A stretch of DNA of 64,000 nt from Frateuria terrea (lineage in GTDB: Bacteria > Pseudomonadota > Gammaproteobacteria > Xanthomonadales > Rhodanobacteraceae), in assembly GCF_900115705.1 (NCBI RefSeq), contig NZ_FOXL01000004.1, positions 372,001 through 436,000 of the forward strand, read 5' to 3'. The stretch's first letter is position 1. Each line of letters begins with the position of its first letter. Under the pieces are notes generated by a model that was given only the letters and a program-made list of their open reading frames with translations, had not been told where the DNA came from and did not search any database. This document shows positions 40,303-57,474 of this stretch, one piece after another. The position numbers were made by a program, and so were the translations under genes.

Positions 40303-41166
40303 TTACCGCGTCGGCAGGTAATCCAGCGGATCGACCGGATTGCCGTCGCGCCGGATCTGGAACTGCAGTTCATCGCGTGGCGCTCCGGTCGAGCCCATCT
40401 CGGCGATCAGCTGCCCGGCGCTCACCCGCTGGCCTTCCTTCACCAGCCGCTTGCGGTTGTGGCCGTACGCCGACAGGAAGTCGTCGTTGTGCTTGATGAT
40501 GATCAGCTCGCCGTAGCCGACCAGGCCATTGCCGCTGTAGACCACTACGCCATCGGCCGCCGCCCGCACCGGATCGCCAGCCTTGCCGGCCAGCTCGATG
40601 CCGGGAATGGCATCCCCGCTCTGGAATTTCTTGATCAGCGCGCCATCGGCCGGCCAGCGCCAGTTCACACCGCCGGCGCTGTGCGTGGCGCCCGTGGGCG
40701 CGGGCGATACGGGCGCTCCAGGCGGCGCGGGAGTGGCAGCCGCCGGCGCCGGGACGGGTGCGGTACCCGCCACGGCCGGTGCCGCGTGCGACGGCATCGG
40801 CTTGACCGGCTTGAACACCGGCGCCGGGCGACGGACGACCTGTGGTGCGGATGCAACGGGCCGCCGCCCGCTACTGCGGCTGCCGGGCGACAACCGCAAC
40901 TCCTGGCCAGGCCATATTATGAATGGCGCAGCGATGCCATTCCACGCCGCCAGGTCGCGAAAATCCAACCCATGGCGGAACGCGATCGAATACAACGTAT
41001 CCCCGCGCACCACGCGGTAACTGCCGGCCGCCGCGATTCGAGGCGCCGCCACTGAAGTACGCGCCGGCTCGGCACGGCCGTTGGGCTGGACCACGACCGA
41101 CCGGCCGCAAGCGGCTAGGAGAAGCGCGGCCATGCATGCCGCCGCGAAGCGCGTCCATTTCGTCAT
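40303..41166 (-). CDS. nlpD: NlpD-like LytM-domain lipoprotein, catalytically degenerate
   Basis: A 287-residue lipoprotein (lipobox LAAC, Cys20) with a LysM domain (about 49-93), a Pro/Ala-rich linker (about 100-165) and a LytM/M23 domain (about 185-283). The zinc-ligand motifs of active M23 peptidases are lost: IPGIELAG replaces HxGxD and LQFQIR replaces HxH. This is the state of NlpD/EnvC-type activators, which switch on cell-wall amidases at the division site. It follows surE-pcm-yqaA as expected, but rpoS does not follow. ATG codons at 41166 and 41178 are both possible. Confidence 0.88.
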   Translation of the reverse strand: MTKWTRFAAACMAALLLAACGRSVVVQPNGRAEPARTSVAAPRIAAAGSYRVVRGDTLYSIAFRHGLDFRDLAAWNGIAAPFIIWPGQELRLSPGSRSSGRRPVASAPQVVRRPAPVFKPVKPMPSHAAPAVAGTAPVPAPAAATPAPPGAPVSPAPTGATHSAGGVNWRWPADGALIKKFQSGDAIPGIELAGKAGDPVRAAADGVVVYSGNGLVGYGELIIIKHNDDFLSAYGHNRKRLVKEGQRVSAGQLIAEMGSTGAPRDELQFQIRRDGNPVDPLDYLPTR

Positions 41167-41216
41167 ACCGACCAGCATACCCAGCCGACACGCCGATTTC
41201 ACGAAACGACCGCCGC

Positions 41217-41825
41217 TCAACGCAGCCAGATCCACCACGCGAGCAGCAACGCCAGCACGACGATCGCTGCCCAGCCGATGCGCTCGATGTGCTTGTGCAA
41301 CAGCCGTTCGGCGCGTTCGCCAAACAGGCGGATTAGCAGCGCCAGCAACCACACGCGCTTGCCACGGCCGACCGCCATGCAGAGCAGGAATGGGATCACC
41401 GGCACGCCGACGATGCCCGACGCCCAGGTGACGAACTTCATCGGTACCACCGGCTGCAGCGCGGCCAGCGTGAGCACCAGCAGCAGGCCCAGCCAGTGCT
41501 GGTTCATCTGCGCACGCAGGCTGGCCACGCCCTGCTCGATCGGATCGAGCAGATGCAGCGAGGCCAGCAGCGGTTGCAGCGCCTGGAACGCCCAATGCCC
41601 GAGCGCGTAACCCACCAGCGAGCCGAGCAGCGAGAACAGCAGGCTCAGATTGGCGTAGAAGAATGCCTTGTGCCGCTTGCCGAGCATCATCGGCGCCAAC
41701 ATCACTTCCGGCATGATCGGAAAAATGAAGGCTTCGACGAAGCTCAATCCGCACAGGTAGTAAACGGCCCGTGGATCGCGTGCCCAGCTCAGCGCACGCG
41801 AATAGAGCGTCCCAAACAGGCGCAT
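41217..41825 (-). CDS. YqaA-type DedA/SNARE-associated membrane protein
   Basis: A 202-residue protein with four or five hydrophobic segments. CGLSFVEAFIFPIMPEVMLAPMMLG and ALQPVVPMKFVTWASGIVGVPVIPFL are the two re-entrant-loop regions of YqaA/DedA proteins, membrane proteins proposed to handle lipids or proton balance. It lies between pcm and nlpD with 32- and 50-bp gaps, so it is probably in the surE operon. Confidence 0.85.
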   Translation of the reverse strand: MRLFGTLYSRALSWARDPRAVYYLCGLSFVEAFIFPIMPEVMLAPMMLGKRHKAFFYANLSLLFSLLGSLVGYALGHWAFQALQPLLASLHLLDPIEQGVASLRAQMNQHWLGLLLVLTLAALQPVVPMKFVTWASGIVGVPVIPFLLCMAVGRGKRVWLLALLIRLFGERAERLLHKHIERIGWAAIVVLALLLAWWIWLR

Positions 41826-41857
41826 CTAGAGGATTCCTTCTCGCCGGAGGGGTGGCA

Positions 41858-42553
41858 TCAGCCGATGCCGCCGAGCAGCGGCACGAAGCTGACCGCGCCG
41901 AGTTCTTCCTGGATGAAGTCGCCTTGTCCGTCGCCACGGATGCGCAACAGCGTCTGGCTGCTCGGCGACCCCACCGGCGCCACCAGCACACCGTCCGGGG
42001 AGAGCTGGTCGAGCACCTGGCTCGGGATCGCATCACCCGCGGCGGTGAGGATGATCGCGTCGAAGGGCGCCTGGTCGGGCCAGCCCAGCTTGCCGTCGTC
42101 GTGGCGCGAACGCACATTGGCCAGGCCCAGCTGACGGAAGCGCCGGCGCGCCTGGCGCAGCAGCTCCTCGATGCGCTCGACCGTGAACACCTGACCGACC
42201 AGCGCCGCCAGCACTACCGCCTGGTAGCCCGAGCCCGTGCCGATCTCGAGCACTTTCTGCGGCACGCCGCCGTTGAAGTGCTCGAGCAGCGCCTCGGTCA
42301 TGCGCGCCACCACCCACGGCTGCGAAATGGTCTGGCCGTGGCCGATCGGCAGCGCGGTGTTTTCGTACGCGCGCGAGTGCAACGCCTGGTCGATGAAATG
42401 ATGGCGCGGCGTATTGCGGATCACTTCGATGACGCGCGGGTCGCGGATTCCGCTTTCCTTGAGCGTCGCGGCGAGCCGGTCGCGCGCACGCTGCGAGGTC
42501 ATCCCCTCGCCCTTGAATGCCGAAGGCGGCAACGGATGGATGTTCATCGTCAT
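41858..42553 (-). CDS. pcm: Protein-L-isoaspartate O-methyltransferase
   Basis: A 231-residue SAM enzyme: TALPIGHGQTISQPWVVARMTE contains the PIMT signature and KVLEIGTGSGYQAVVLAAL the SAM motif. It repairs damaged isoaspartyl residues. It starts 4 bp after the surE stop. The N terminus has about 15 residues more than E. coli Pcm; MTSQRARDRL at Met18 is an alternative start. Confidence 0.95.
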   Translation of the reverse strand: MTMNIHPLPPSAFKGEGMTSQRARDRLAATLKESGIRDPRVIEVIRNTPRHHFIDQALHSRAYENTALPIGHGQTISQPWVVARMTEALLEHFNGGVPQKVLEIGTGSGYQAVVLAALVGQVFTVERIEELLRQARRRFRQLGLANVRSRHDDGKLGWPDQAPFDAIILTAAGDAIPSQVLDQLSPDGVLVAPVGSPSSQTLLRIRGDGQGDFIQEELGAVSFVPLLGGIG

Positions 42554-42557
42554 CGCT

Positions 42558-43337
42558 TCAGGCCGCCTTCTCGTCCATCGCGTCCGTCATCGCCTGCATC
42601 CAGCCGCTGATCTTTTCCAGCGCCTGGTAGCGGGTGAGGTCGACGTGGATCGGCGTCACCGAGACATAGCCGCGGCGGACCGCGTCGAAGTCGGTGCCCG
42701 GGCCATCGTCCTCGGCGCCGCCGGCGGGCCCGATCCACCAGATCGGCTTGCCGCGTGGATCGGTCTGCGCGATGCATGGCGCCGAACGGTGCCGCTTGCC
42801 CAGCCGCGTCACCTCGAATCCGTGGATCTCCCGCCAGGGCCGGTCCGGGACGTTGACGTTGAGGATGGTGTCGGCAGGCAGCGGATCGACCAGCAGCCGC
42901 CGCATCAGGATGAGCACCGCTTGCGCGGCGGACTCATAGTGCTCGCCCTTGTGGTCACGACTGACCAGCGACACGGCGATCGCCGGCAAGCCCAGAAAGC
43001 GCCCCTCCATCGCGGCCGAGACCGTGCCCGAATAGATCACGTCGTCGCCTAGGTTGGAGGAATTGTTGATGCCGGAAACCACGATGTCCGGCTCGTGGTC
43101 GAGCAGCCCGGCCAGCGCCAGGTGCACGCAATCGGTGGGGGTGCCGGCGACGCGATAGCGGCCGTCCTCCATCCTCAGCGCGCGGATGGGCGCATCCAGG
43201 GTGAGCGAATTGCTGGCGCCGGAACGGTCGCGATCGGGCGCCACCACCGTCACCTGCCCCACCGCGGCCAGACATTCGGCCAACACGCGAATGCCAGGGG
43301 CATCCACGCCATCGTCGTTGCTTACCAGGACTCGCAT
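42558..43337 (-). CDS. surE: 5'-nucleotidase/exopolyphosphatase SurE
   Basis: A 259-residue phosphatase: SNDDG at residues 6-10 with the metal-binding Asp8/Asp9, [14 protein letters not shown] and [26 protein letters not shown] are SurE signatures. It hydrolyses nucleoside monophosphates and short polyphosphate in stationary phase. It is the first gene of surE-pcm-yqaA-nlpD, divergent from smr. Confidence 0.96.
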   Translation of the reverse strand: MRVLVSNDDGVDAPGIRVLAECLAAVGQVTVVAPDRDRSGASNSLTLDAPIRALRMEDGRYRVAGTPTDCVHLALAGLLDHEPDIVVSGINNSSNLGDDVIYSGTVSAAMEGRFLGLPAIAVSLVSRDHKGEHYESAAQAVLILMRRLLVDPLPADTILNVNVPDRPWREIHGFEVTRLGKRHRSAPCIAQTDPRGKPIWWIGPAGGAEDDGPGTDFDAVRRGYVSVTPIHVDLTRYQALEKISGWMQAMTDAMDEKAA

Positions 43338-43459
43338 GATGTTCCGTCGACAAGTGCACGAACGCGCACCCGTCGGACGCGCTCCGAATCCTTGCGAGTC
43401 TACCGGAGCGGCCCACCTGTTTCACGGCACGATACAAAGTCGCCGTCGTACGCACTTGC

Positions 43460-43465
43460 TAGCAT
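43460..43465 (+). promoter_or_regulatory. -10-like TAGCAT placed for a leaderless smr transcript
   Basis: TAGCAT within GCTAGCATGC ends 6 bp before the smr ATG at 43472, so transcription would start at or within the start codon. No ribosome binding site is visible. The same 10-mer has the same position before the M24 aminopeptidase gene. Confidence 0.4.
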
Positions 43466-43471
43466 GCCCCC

Positions 43472-44023
43472 ATGAAGAAGCGGCTCACGCCCATCCAGCC
43501 CGACGAGGACGACATCCGCCTGTTCCGCGATGCCATCGGGCCGGTGCGCGAGATCCGCGCGGACACGCCCCCGCCGCCCGCGCCGCGGCCGGAGCCGCGT
43601 GCACACATGCTGGAAGCGGACGAGGCCGCCGTGCCCGGCGAGCTGCTCGAACTGGCCTTCGATCCCGCAGTGATGGAGGTCGGCGAAGAGCTCAGCTACC
43701 TGCGTGACGGCTACCAGCCGCGCCTGCTGCGACAGCTCAAGCGCGGCCAGTTCAGCATCCAGGACGAACTGGACCTTCACCACATGAACACCGCCGCCGC
43801 GCAATCGAGCATCGCCAGCTTCCTGGCCGAGGCCCGCCAGCACGGATTGCGCTGCGTGCGCATCGTGCACGGCAAGGGCCTGCGCTCGAAGGCCGCCGGC
43901 CCGGTACTGAAGGCGCTCACCGACCGGCTGCTGCGCCGGCGCGACGACGTGGTCGCCTTCGCCTCGGCCAAACCCGCGCAAGGCGGCACCGGCGCAGTGA
44001 TTGTGCTGCTGAAGAACAGCTGA
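43472..44023 (+). CDS. Smr-domain protein
   Basis: A 183-residue protein with a C-terminal Smr domain (about 100-180): LDLHHMNTAAAQSSIASFL and the loop VRIVHGKGLRSKAAGPVLK. Stand-alone bacterial Smr proteins such as SmrB are endonucleases that act on mRNA at collided ribosomes; whether this one does is inference. It interrupts the otherwise minus-strand block between truD and surE. Confidence 0.88.
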   Translation: MKKRLTPIQPDEDDIRLFRDAIGPVREIRADTPPPPAPRPEPRAHMLEADEAAVPGELLELAFDPAVMEVGEELSYLRDGYQPRLLRQLKRGQFSIQDELDLHHMNTAAAQSSIASFLAEARQHGLRCVRIVHGKGLRSKAAGPVLKALTDRLLRRRDDVVAFASAKPAQGGTGAVIVLLKNS

Positions 44024-44100
44024 TCCCCTGTCGGAGCGCACCTGAGCCGGGAGCACCGGCGCCCGCACGGGAGGACTCCCACGCATCGCGGCGCGCAAGA

Positions 44101-45108
44101 TCAGGCCTGCGCCAGCTCCCGCACCACCACGGTGGCGTACGCGCCGGCGGGCAGTTCGAAGGCGACCTCCAGCGCATCGTCACCCGACCAGCGCCAAGTC
44201 AGCTGTTGCGGAAGCAGGCGCGTTGGCCGGCGCTCCTGATCCATGCGCGCGGCAGCCAGACCTTCGGCCAGGTCGATGTCGCGCGCAGCCACCTCGCGCT
44301 CCAGTGCGCCGGCCTCGCCGGTGGTGGGCGGCTCGCCCTGGCCCCACAGCGGGCCGGAAGGATGGATATCACCCCGCGCCAGGCGCTCGGCCAGGGTGGC
44401 ATCGAACGGTTCCGGGCCGAACCACGAGCGCGACCCGGCAAGCGACCAGATCTCGCCCTCCAGCGGCGCCTCCCAGGCGTCCTGCTCCACGCGGGCGGCC
44501 AGCACGCCATTGAAGATGTGCGAGCGGGCAGCCGAGAGCAGGAAGCTTCGCTTGTCCCGATCGACGCGACGGCCGGCGAACATCGCCCGTGCCTGGGCTA
44601 CGTTGCCGCCTTCGCGGCCGAAACGCTGTTCGCCAAAATAGTTGGGCACACCCCGAGCGGCGATGGCCCCGAGCACCCGTTCGGCGACGGCGCGATCACC
44701 CTGCACGTCGCGCAGCACCAGCCCGAAGCGGTTGCCGCGCAGCGCGCCGCGCTTGAGCTTGCGGCTGTGGCGGGTAGACGCAAGCACCTTCACTTCCGTG
44801 TGCGGGAAGGCCGACCAGTCCGGATCGGGCTTGCCGGCCAACTGGACGGTGAATGCCTGGCGGGTGACTGCGTGGCGGTCCTTCAGGCCCGCGTAGCCCA
44901 CGGCCACCGGCGCCACGCCGGCGAAGCGCGCCAGCTCACGTGCCACCCAGTCGGTATTGGCGCCGCGCTTTTCCACCCACAGCAGCGCGTGTTCGCCCGT
45001 GCCGTCGGCGTCGTAGCCGAGGATTTCCTCGACCTGGAAGTCCTCCGGCGTCGTGCGCAGGCGGGCGGTGAGTGGGGGGTTGCCGTGGGCGTAGGGGAGC
45101 TCGTGCAT
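44101..45108 (-). CDS. truD: tRNA pseudouridine(13) synthase
   Basis: A 335-residue TruD: the catalytic Asp77 lies in GLKDRHAVTRQ, NYFGEQRFGR is the family signature and the RNA-binding insert follows. It makes pseudouridine 13 in tRNA-Glu. The ATG at 45108 fits family length; the open frame runs far upstream only because GC-rich antisense DNA lacks stops. No clear ribosome binding site precedes it; two 12-bp repeats lie there instead. It belongs to the ispD-ispF-truD-surE neighbourhood seen in E. coli. Confidence 0.95.
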   Translation of the reverse strand: MHELPYAHGNPPLTARLRTTPEDFQVEEILGYDADGTGEHALLWVEKRGANTDWVARELARFAGVAPVAVGYAGLKDRHAVTRQAFTVQLAGKPDPDWSAFPHTEVKVLASTRHSRKLKRGALRGNRFGLVLRDVQGDRAVAERVLGAIAARGVPNYFGEQRFGREGGNVAQARAMFAGRRVDRDKRSFLLSAARSHIFNGVLAARVEQDAWEAPLEGEIWSLAGSRSWFGPEPFDATLAERLARGDIHPSGPLWGQGEPPTTGEAGALEREVAARDIDLAEGLAAARMDQERRPTRLLPQQLTWRWSGDDALEVAFELPAGAYATVVVRELAQA

Positions 45109-45115
45109 AAGTAAA

Positions 45116-45139
45116 GTTTCTTCGTTCGTTTCTTCGTTC
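45116..45139. repeat. 12-bp tandem repeat in the truD leader
   Basis: GTTTCTTCGTTC occurs twice in a row, 8 bp upstream of the truD start. It replaces a normal ribosome binding site and could vary in copy number between strains. Confidence 0.6.
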
Positions 45140-45145
45140 GCGGGG

Positions 45146-45183
45146 ACGTCACCCCACAAAAGCGGGAGAACGCATGGTGACGT
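45146..45183. other. Inverted repeat between mgtE and truD
   Basis: ACGTCACC and GGTGACGT, a perfect 8-bp inverted repeat with a 22-base spacer, lie in the 170-bp gap upstream of truD. It could be an operator or a leader hairpin. Confidence 0.35.
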
Positions 45184-45278
45184 GTGGCTGAGATGAAGGG
45201 TCTTCGCCTTTCCGGGGCAACGCTCGAAGGCGGAAGCTGTGGTCGGCGGACGCAACATTGACGCGGCGCAATGGCCGG

Positions 45279-46664
45279 CTACATCAGGAACAACGTTGCC
45301 AGCCCCAGGAAAATGAAGAACCCACCGCTGTCGGTCATCGCCGTGATCAGCACGCTGGACCCCAGCGCCGGATCGCGCCCGGCCTTCATCATCAGCATCG
45401 GTATACCGACACCGCAGAAAGCCGCCAGCAGCAGGTTGAGCGTCATCGCGGCGGTCATCACCACGCCCAGGGCGACGTTCTCGTACAGCAGCCACGCCAC
45501 CACGCCGATCACGCCGCCCCAGACCAGGCCGTTGAACAGCGATACGGCCAGTTCCTTGCGCCACAGCCGCTTGGCGCTGTCGGGCGTGATCTGGTTGAGC
45601 GCCAGCGCACGCACGATCATGGTGATGGTCTGGTTGCCGGAGTTGCCGCCGATGCCGGCGACGATCGGCATCAGCGTCGCCAGCGCCACCAGCTTCTCGA
45701 TCGCTCCCTCGAACAGGCCGATCACGCGCGAGGCGATGAACGCGGTCACCAGGTTGATCGCCAGCCATGACCACCGGTTGCGCAAGGATGCCCACACCGA
45801 GGCGAAGATGTCTTCCTCCTCGCGCAGGCCGACGCGGCTCAGTGCCTCGCTTTCGCTTTCCTCGCGGATCACGTCGACCATCGCATCGACCGTGATGCGC
45901 CCGATCAACCGGCCCGCATCGTCCACCACCGGCGCGGTCACCAGGTCGTAGCGCTCGAACGCCTGCGCCACTTCGTAGACGTCGTCGCCTGGATGGAACG
46001 TGTTGACGTCCGGCGCCATCACGGCGCTTACCATCGTCTCGGGCGGATTGACCAGCAGCCAGTGCAGCGGCAGCACGCCAGTGAGAAGGTTGTCCTGGTT
46101 GATGACGAACAACTTGTCGGTCTGCGCAGGCAGCTCGTCGAAGCGGCGCAGGTAGCGCAGCACGGTCTCCAGGCTCACGTCCTCGCGGATCGTGACCATC
46201 TCGAAGTCCATCAGCGCACCGACCTGGTCGTCCTCCCACGACAACGCCGACTGCACCCGCTCGCGCTGCTGCGCGTCCAGGCTGGCCATCAGCTCGGGCA
46301 GCACCTCGGTCGGCAGGTCCTCGACCAGGTCGGCCAGCTCGTCCGCGTCCAGCGGCTCGACCGCGGCGAGGATCTCGCGCGGGTCCATGTCCGCGATCAG
46401 CGATTCGCGCACCGCGTCGGAGACTTCCAGCAGGATTTCGCCATCGCGATCGGCCTTCACCCGTTGCCAGACGGCCAGGCGCTCATCCAGCGGCAGCGCC
46501 TCCAGCACGAAGGCAATGTCGGCCGGGTGCAGCTCATCGAGCCGTTGCTGCAGCTCGGCATGGTGCGCTGGCGTGGGGTCCTCGACCAGCCGCGCGAGCA
46601 AGGCGGTGATGGCTTCGAGCTGCTCGTGCAGCCGGTGTGTGCCGCGGGCCTCGGCCTCGCTCAC
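45279..46664 (-). CDS. mgtE: Magnesium transporter MgtE
   Basis: A 461-residue MgtE: N-terminal acidic superhelical domain (about 20-130), a pair of CBS domains (about 130-255) that sense Mg2+, a plug helix, and five membrane segments with [15 protein letters not shown] lining the pore. Mg2+ binding to the cytosolic domains closes the channel in known members. It starts with GTG at 46664, overlapping the ispF stop as GTGA (46661-46664), so it is coupled to ispF. A longer frame upstream only overlaps ispF. Confidence 0.93.
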   Translation of the reverse strand: MSEAEARGTHRLHEQLEAITALLARLVEDPTPAHHAELQQRLDELHPADIAFVLEALPLDERLAVWQRVKADRDGEILLEVSDAVRESLIADMDPREILAAVEPLDADELADLVEDLPTEVLPELMASLDAQQRERVQSALSWEDDQVGALMDFEMVTIREDVSLETVLRYLRRFDELPAQTDKLFVINQDNLLTGVLPLHWLLVNPPETMVSAVMAPDVNTFHPGDDVYEVAQAFERYDLVTAPVVDDAGRLIGRITVDAMVDVIREESESEALSRVGLREEEDIFASVWASLRNRWSWLAINLVTAFIASRVIGLFEGAIEKLVALATLMPIVAGIGGNSGNQTITMIVRALALNQITPDSAKRLWRKELAVSLFNGLVWGGVIGVVAWLLYENVALGVVMTAAMTLNLLLAAFCGVGIPMLMMKAGRDPALGSSVLITAMTDSGGFFIFLGLATLFLM

Positions 46665-47134
46665 GCGCGCTCCAGCAGCACGCAGGCCTGCGCTGCGATG
46701 CCCTCGCCGCGGCCGGCGAAGCCGAGCTTTTCGGTGGTGGTGGCCTTGATGCTGATGCGCCCGACGTCGCAAGAAAGGTCCTCGGCCAGGATGGCGCGCA
46801 TCGCCTCCGCATGAGGGCCGACCTTGGGCGACTCGCCGATGACGGTCACGTCGGCGTTGCCCAGCGCGTAGTTGTGGTGCGACATCAGCAGGGCCGCGTG
46901 GCGCAGGAACCGGCGGCTGTCGGCACCGCGCCAGCGCTCGTCCGATGGCGGGAAGTGCCTGCCGATGTCGCCCAGCGCCAGCGCGCCGAAAATGGCGTCG
47001 CACAGGGCATGGATCACCACGTCGCCGTCCGAGTGCGCGACCACGCCGCGATGGTGCGGCACGCGCACGCCGCCGAGCACGACGAAGTCGCCCTCACCGA
47101 ATGCGTGCACGTCGAAGCCCTGGCCTATGCGCAT
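46661..47134 (-). CDS. ispF: 2-C-methyl-D-erythritol 2,4-cyclodiphosphate synthase
   Basis: A 157-residue MEP-pathway enzyme: [11 protein letters not shown] supplies metal ligands Asp8 and His10, [12 protein letters not shown] the His of the site, and [22 protein letters not shown] the C-terminal signature. It forms the cyclic diphosphate precursor of isoprenoids. The ATG shares one base with the ispD stop (TGATG). Confidence 0.97.
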   Translation of the reverse strand: MRIGQGFDVHAFGEGDFVVLGGVRVPHHRGVVAHSDGDVVIHALCDAIFGALALGDIGRHFPPSDERWRGADSRRFLRHAALLMSHHNYALGNADVTVIGESPKVGPHAEAMRAILAEDLSCDVGRISIKATTTEKLGFAGRGEGIAAQACVLLERA

Positions 47135-47823
47135 CACGCGGTCCTCGTCAGCAGGAACTCGGCCAGCGCAAAGTCCGCTGCCGTGGTCACCTTGATGTTG
47201 TCTTCTGCGCCTTCCACCAGCAACGGCGCGTAACCTGCCCGCTCCATTGCCATCGCCTCGTCGCTGACCAGCACACCCTGCTGGCTGGCTGCCTCGAGTG
47301 CCACCACAAGCTGCCCGCGACGGAACATCTGCGGCGTGAAGGCGCGCCAGCGATGCTCTCGCGGCTCGGTGAGGCGGCTACAGCCTTGCTCGTCGGCGCG
47401 TTTCAGGGTGTCGCGCAGCGGCGCGCCAAGCAGCCCACCGTCACCGGCCGAAGCAGCGTCGAGCAGCCGGTCGATGTCGGTGGCACGCACGCAGGGACGC
47501 GCTGCATCGTGCACCAGCACGAAATCGCCGGCCCCCACCCCGATCGGCAACGCGCGCAAGCCGGCCAGCACCGAATCGGCACGCTCGCCGCCACCGATCG
47601 TGGTGAACACCGGCTTGCCGTGCAGGCTGTCGACGCCCGGCCAGCGCGCGTCGTCGGCCGCCAGCACTACCAGCAGACCGGCGATGCGCGGATGCGCCGC
47701 CAGCCGCTCGATCGTGTGCATTATCAAGGCGCGCCCCGCCAGCGGCAGGTACTGCTTGGGGCAGTCGCCGCCGACCCGGGTGCCGCGTCCGGCGGCCGGT
47801 ATCACGCACCACAGCGGGGCCAC
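47134..47823 (-). CDS. ispD: 2-C-methyl-D-erythritol 4-phosphate cytidylyltransferase
   Basis: About 229 residues: [26 protein letters not shown] is the CTP-binding start, [10 protein letters not shown] and [11 protein letters not shown] follow as in IspD. It couples MEP to CTP, the nucleotide made by pyrG of the same block. I take the GTG at 47823, 1 bp after the ftsB stop; an upstream GTG at 47865 would overlap ftsB by 41 bp. Confidence 0.94.
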   Translation of the reverse strand: MAPLWCVIPAAGRGTRVGGDCPKQYLPLAGRALIMHTIERLAAHPRIAGLLVVLAADDARWPGVDSLHGKPVFTTIGGGERADSVLAGLRALPIGVGAGDFVLVHDAARPCVRATDIDRLLDAASAGDGGLLGAPLRDTLKRADEQGCSRLTEPREHRWRAFTPQMFRRGQLVVALEAASQQGVLVSDEAMAMERAGYAPLLVEGAEDNIKVTTAADFALAEFLLTRTA

Positions 47824-47824
47824 G

Positions 47825-48154
47825 TCAGTGTCCGCCGTTGTCGCCGGATGTCGGCGCACTGGCACTGGCGCTTCCCGCCGGTCGTTCGACTACCTGGTAG
47901 AAAGTCTCGCCGGGCTTGATCAGCCCCAGCTCGGCGCGGGCACGCGCCTCGACCGCCTGCTCGCCGTGCTTCAGGTCGCTGACGTCTGCCGCCAGCGCCT
48001 GGTTGCGTTGCGTCAGCCGCTCGTTGTCGGCGTGTTGCCGGGTCACCGCCGTGCGCAGCGCCTGCACTTCGTGCATGCCGCCGCTGCCGGTCCACAGCTT
48101 CAGCTGCAGGCCGATCAGGATCAGGAGTAGGACCAGGGCGATCCAGCGCAGCAT
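47825..48154 (-). CDS. ftsB: Cell division protein FtsB
   Basis: A 109-residue bitopic protein: membrane segment LRWIALVLLLILIGLQLKLW, then a coiled coil (about 30-65) with heptads in EVQALRTAVTRQHADNERLTQRN, and the conserved ARAELGLIKPGETFYQVV. It forms the FtsQLB complex in the divisome. It lies between eno and ispD, as in E. coli. Confidence 0.94.
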   Translation of the reverse strand: MLRWIALVLLLILIGLQLKLWTGSGGMHEVQALRTAVTRQHADNERLTQRNQALAADVSDLKHGEQAVEARARAELGLIKPGETFYQVVERPAGSASASAPTSGDNGGH

Positions 48155-48173
48155 GGACGGTGCAGGCTCCGCG

Positions 48174-50383
<2,210 letters not shown>

Positions 50384-50440
50384 GGATTCTTTCCTGGTGA
50401 CGCTCGCCTGTATGCGAGCTGCAAACGCTTCGCGGAGAGA

Positions 50441-56096
<5,656 letters not shown>

Positions 56097-56204
56097 CGCC
56101 CTGCCCTCCTACTTCGCCGGAGCTGAGCGGCCGCTCTTGCGATAAGGTTGCGCCGAAACCGCTTTCGCACGCGGCCTCGACGCCAGGAAAAAAGCGAGAC
56201 GCCC

Positions 56205-56732
56205 ATGTCCCTGCTTCCCCCCATCGACCTGCAACGCTGGATCGACGAACACCGCCACCTGCTCAAGCCGCCGGTAGGCAACAAGTGCATCGTCGATGGC
56301 GACTTCATCGTCATGATCGTGGGTGGCCCCAACGCGCGCACCGACTACCACTACGACGAAGGTCCGGAGTTCTTCTACCAGCTCGAGGGCGAGATGGTGC
56401 TCAAGGTGCAGGACGAAGGAGTCGCACGCGACATACCGATACGCGCCGGCGAACTGTTCTACCTGCCCCCGCGCGTGCCGCATTCGCCACAGCGCATGCC
56501 CGAATCGGTCGGGCTGGTGATCGAGCGGCGGCGCCTGGCTGGCGAGCGGGATGGCCTGCTGTGGTTCTGCGAGCGCTGCAACCACAAGCTCTACGAGGAG
56601 TACTTCACCCTCGCCAGCATCGAGCAGGATTTCCCGCCCGTATTCGAGCGCTTCTACCGTTCGCACCAGGCGCGTACCTGCGATGCGTGCGGACACCTGA
56701 ATCCGGCTCCGCCGCGCTACGCGCCCGCCTGA
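56205..56732 (+). CDS. nbaC: 3-hydroxyanthranilate 3,4-dioxygenase
   Basis: A 175-residue cupin. The iron site is His49, Glu55 ([15 protein letters not shown]) and His93 (PPRVPHSP). A second, rubredoxin-like iron site is formed by Cys122, Cys125, Cys159 and Cys162, typical of bacterial members. It opens the ring of 3-hydroxyanthranilate in tryptophan degradation or de novo NAD synthesis. No other kynurenine-pathway gene is in the window. It follows parE by 108 bp. Confidence 0.95.
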   Translation: MSLLPPIDLQRWIDEHRHLLKPPVGNKCIVDGDFIVMIVGGPNARTDYHYDEGPEFFYQLEGEMVLKVQDEGVARDIPIRAGELFYLPPRVPHSPQRMPESVGLVIERRRLAGERDGLLWFCERCNHKLYEEYFTLASIEQDFPPVFERFYRSHQARTCDACGHLNPAPPRYAPA

Positions 56733-56754
56733 TTCGACGGCCAGCTCAGAGCTT

Positions 56755-57306
56755 TCAGCCTTCGCGAGCCAGCCAACGTCGGGCCATGCGGCGCAGTGAC
56801 TCGTCGGCCTGCGCATCCTGTGCGATCGCGCGTATTGGCCGCCAGGCAAGATCGAGGGATTCCTCGCTGACCGCGAACGCCTCGCTCCCGGTCGCGCGAA
56901 CGACGTAACGCACGTCGTAATGCCAGTGTGCAGCCACCGCGCCGCGCGCCGGGATCAGATGGCAATCCAGATCGAAGATGCCCGGCTCCACGGTCAGATC
57001 CCGCAAGCCGGATTCCTCTTCCGCTTCGCGCAGCGCGACGCGCGCCAGGTCGGTGTCACCATCTGCATGCCCGCCCAATTGCAACCAGCGACCCAGCTTG
57101 CGGTGATGGGTCAGCAGCACGCGTTCGCCGTCGGCGCTGACCAGCCAGGCCGAGCCGGTGAAATGCCCCGGTGCGTGGCTGCGCTCGAACACCTGAGGTG
57201 CGCTGGCGAGGAACCGCAGGAAAACCTCGGCAGCTGACTCGTGCTGGCAGACCTGTGCATGGTGGCGAAGGGCATCGCCAAGGTCGCGGGTGCAGGGTTC
57301 CGGCAT
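56755..57306 (-). CDS. NUDIX hydrolase
   Basis: A 183-residue protein with a Nudix box LGGHADGDTDLARVALREAEEESGL; the core REAEEESG is intact, while the first Glu of the consensus is Thr, as in a common GHADGD subgroup. It should hydrolyse a nucleoside diphosphate derivative; the substrate is unknown. I chose the ATG at 57306 as the first in a family-like context; the longer frame reaches 57381. It is convergent with nbaC. Confidence 0.85.
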   Translation of the reverse strand: MPEPCTRDLGDALRHHAQVCQHESAAEVFLRFLASAPQVFERSHAPGHFTGSAWLVSADGERVLLTHHRKLGRWLQLGGHADGDTDLARVALREAEEESGLRDLTVEPGIFDLDCHLIPARGAVAAHWHYDVRYVVRATGSEAFAVSEESLDLAWRPIRAIAQDAQADESLRRMARRWLAREG

Positions 57307-57474
57307 CGTCTGGAGTGAAGCGGCAAACAGCCATTCTAGCGATGGCCGCGCATGCCTTGTGGCGCTTGTACCCCCAGTCACGCTCGGCTAAGGTTGCCCG
57401 TCACACCGGCTCGACGCGTCGCTAACGTCGGGGTCGAGGGGATGCAGTCCTTCTGTTCTACGGGGAACCCATAC

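Noticed and set aside
45109..45278. Mg2+ riboswitch associated with mgtE
   Set aside because: The region is downstream of mgtE, and mgtE itself has no leader because it overlaps ispF; no M-box-like structure is visible.
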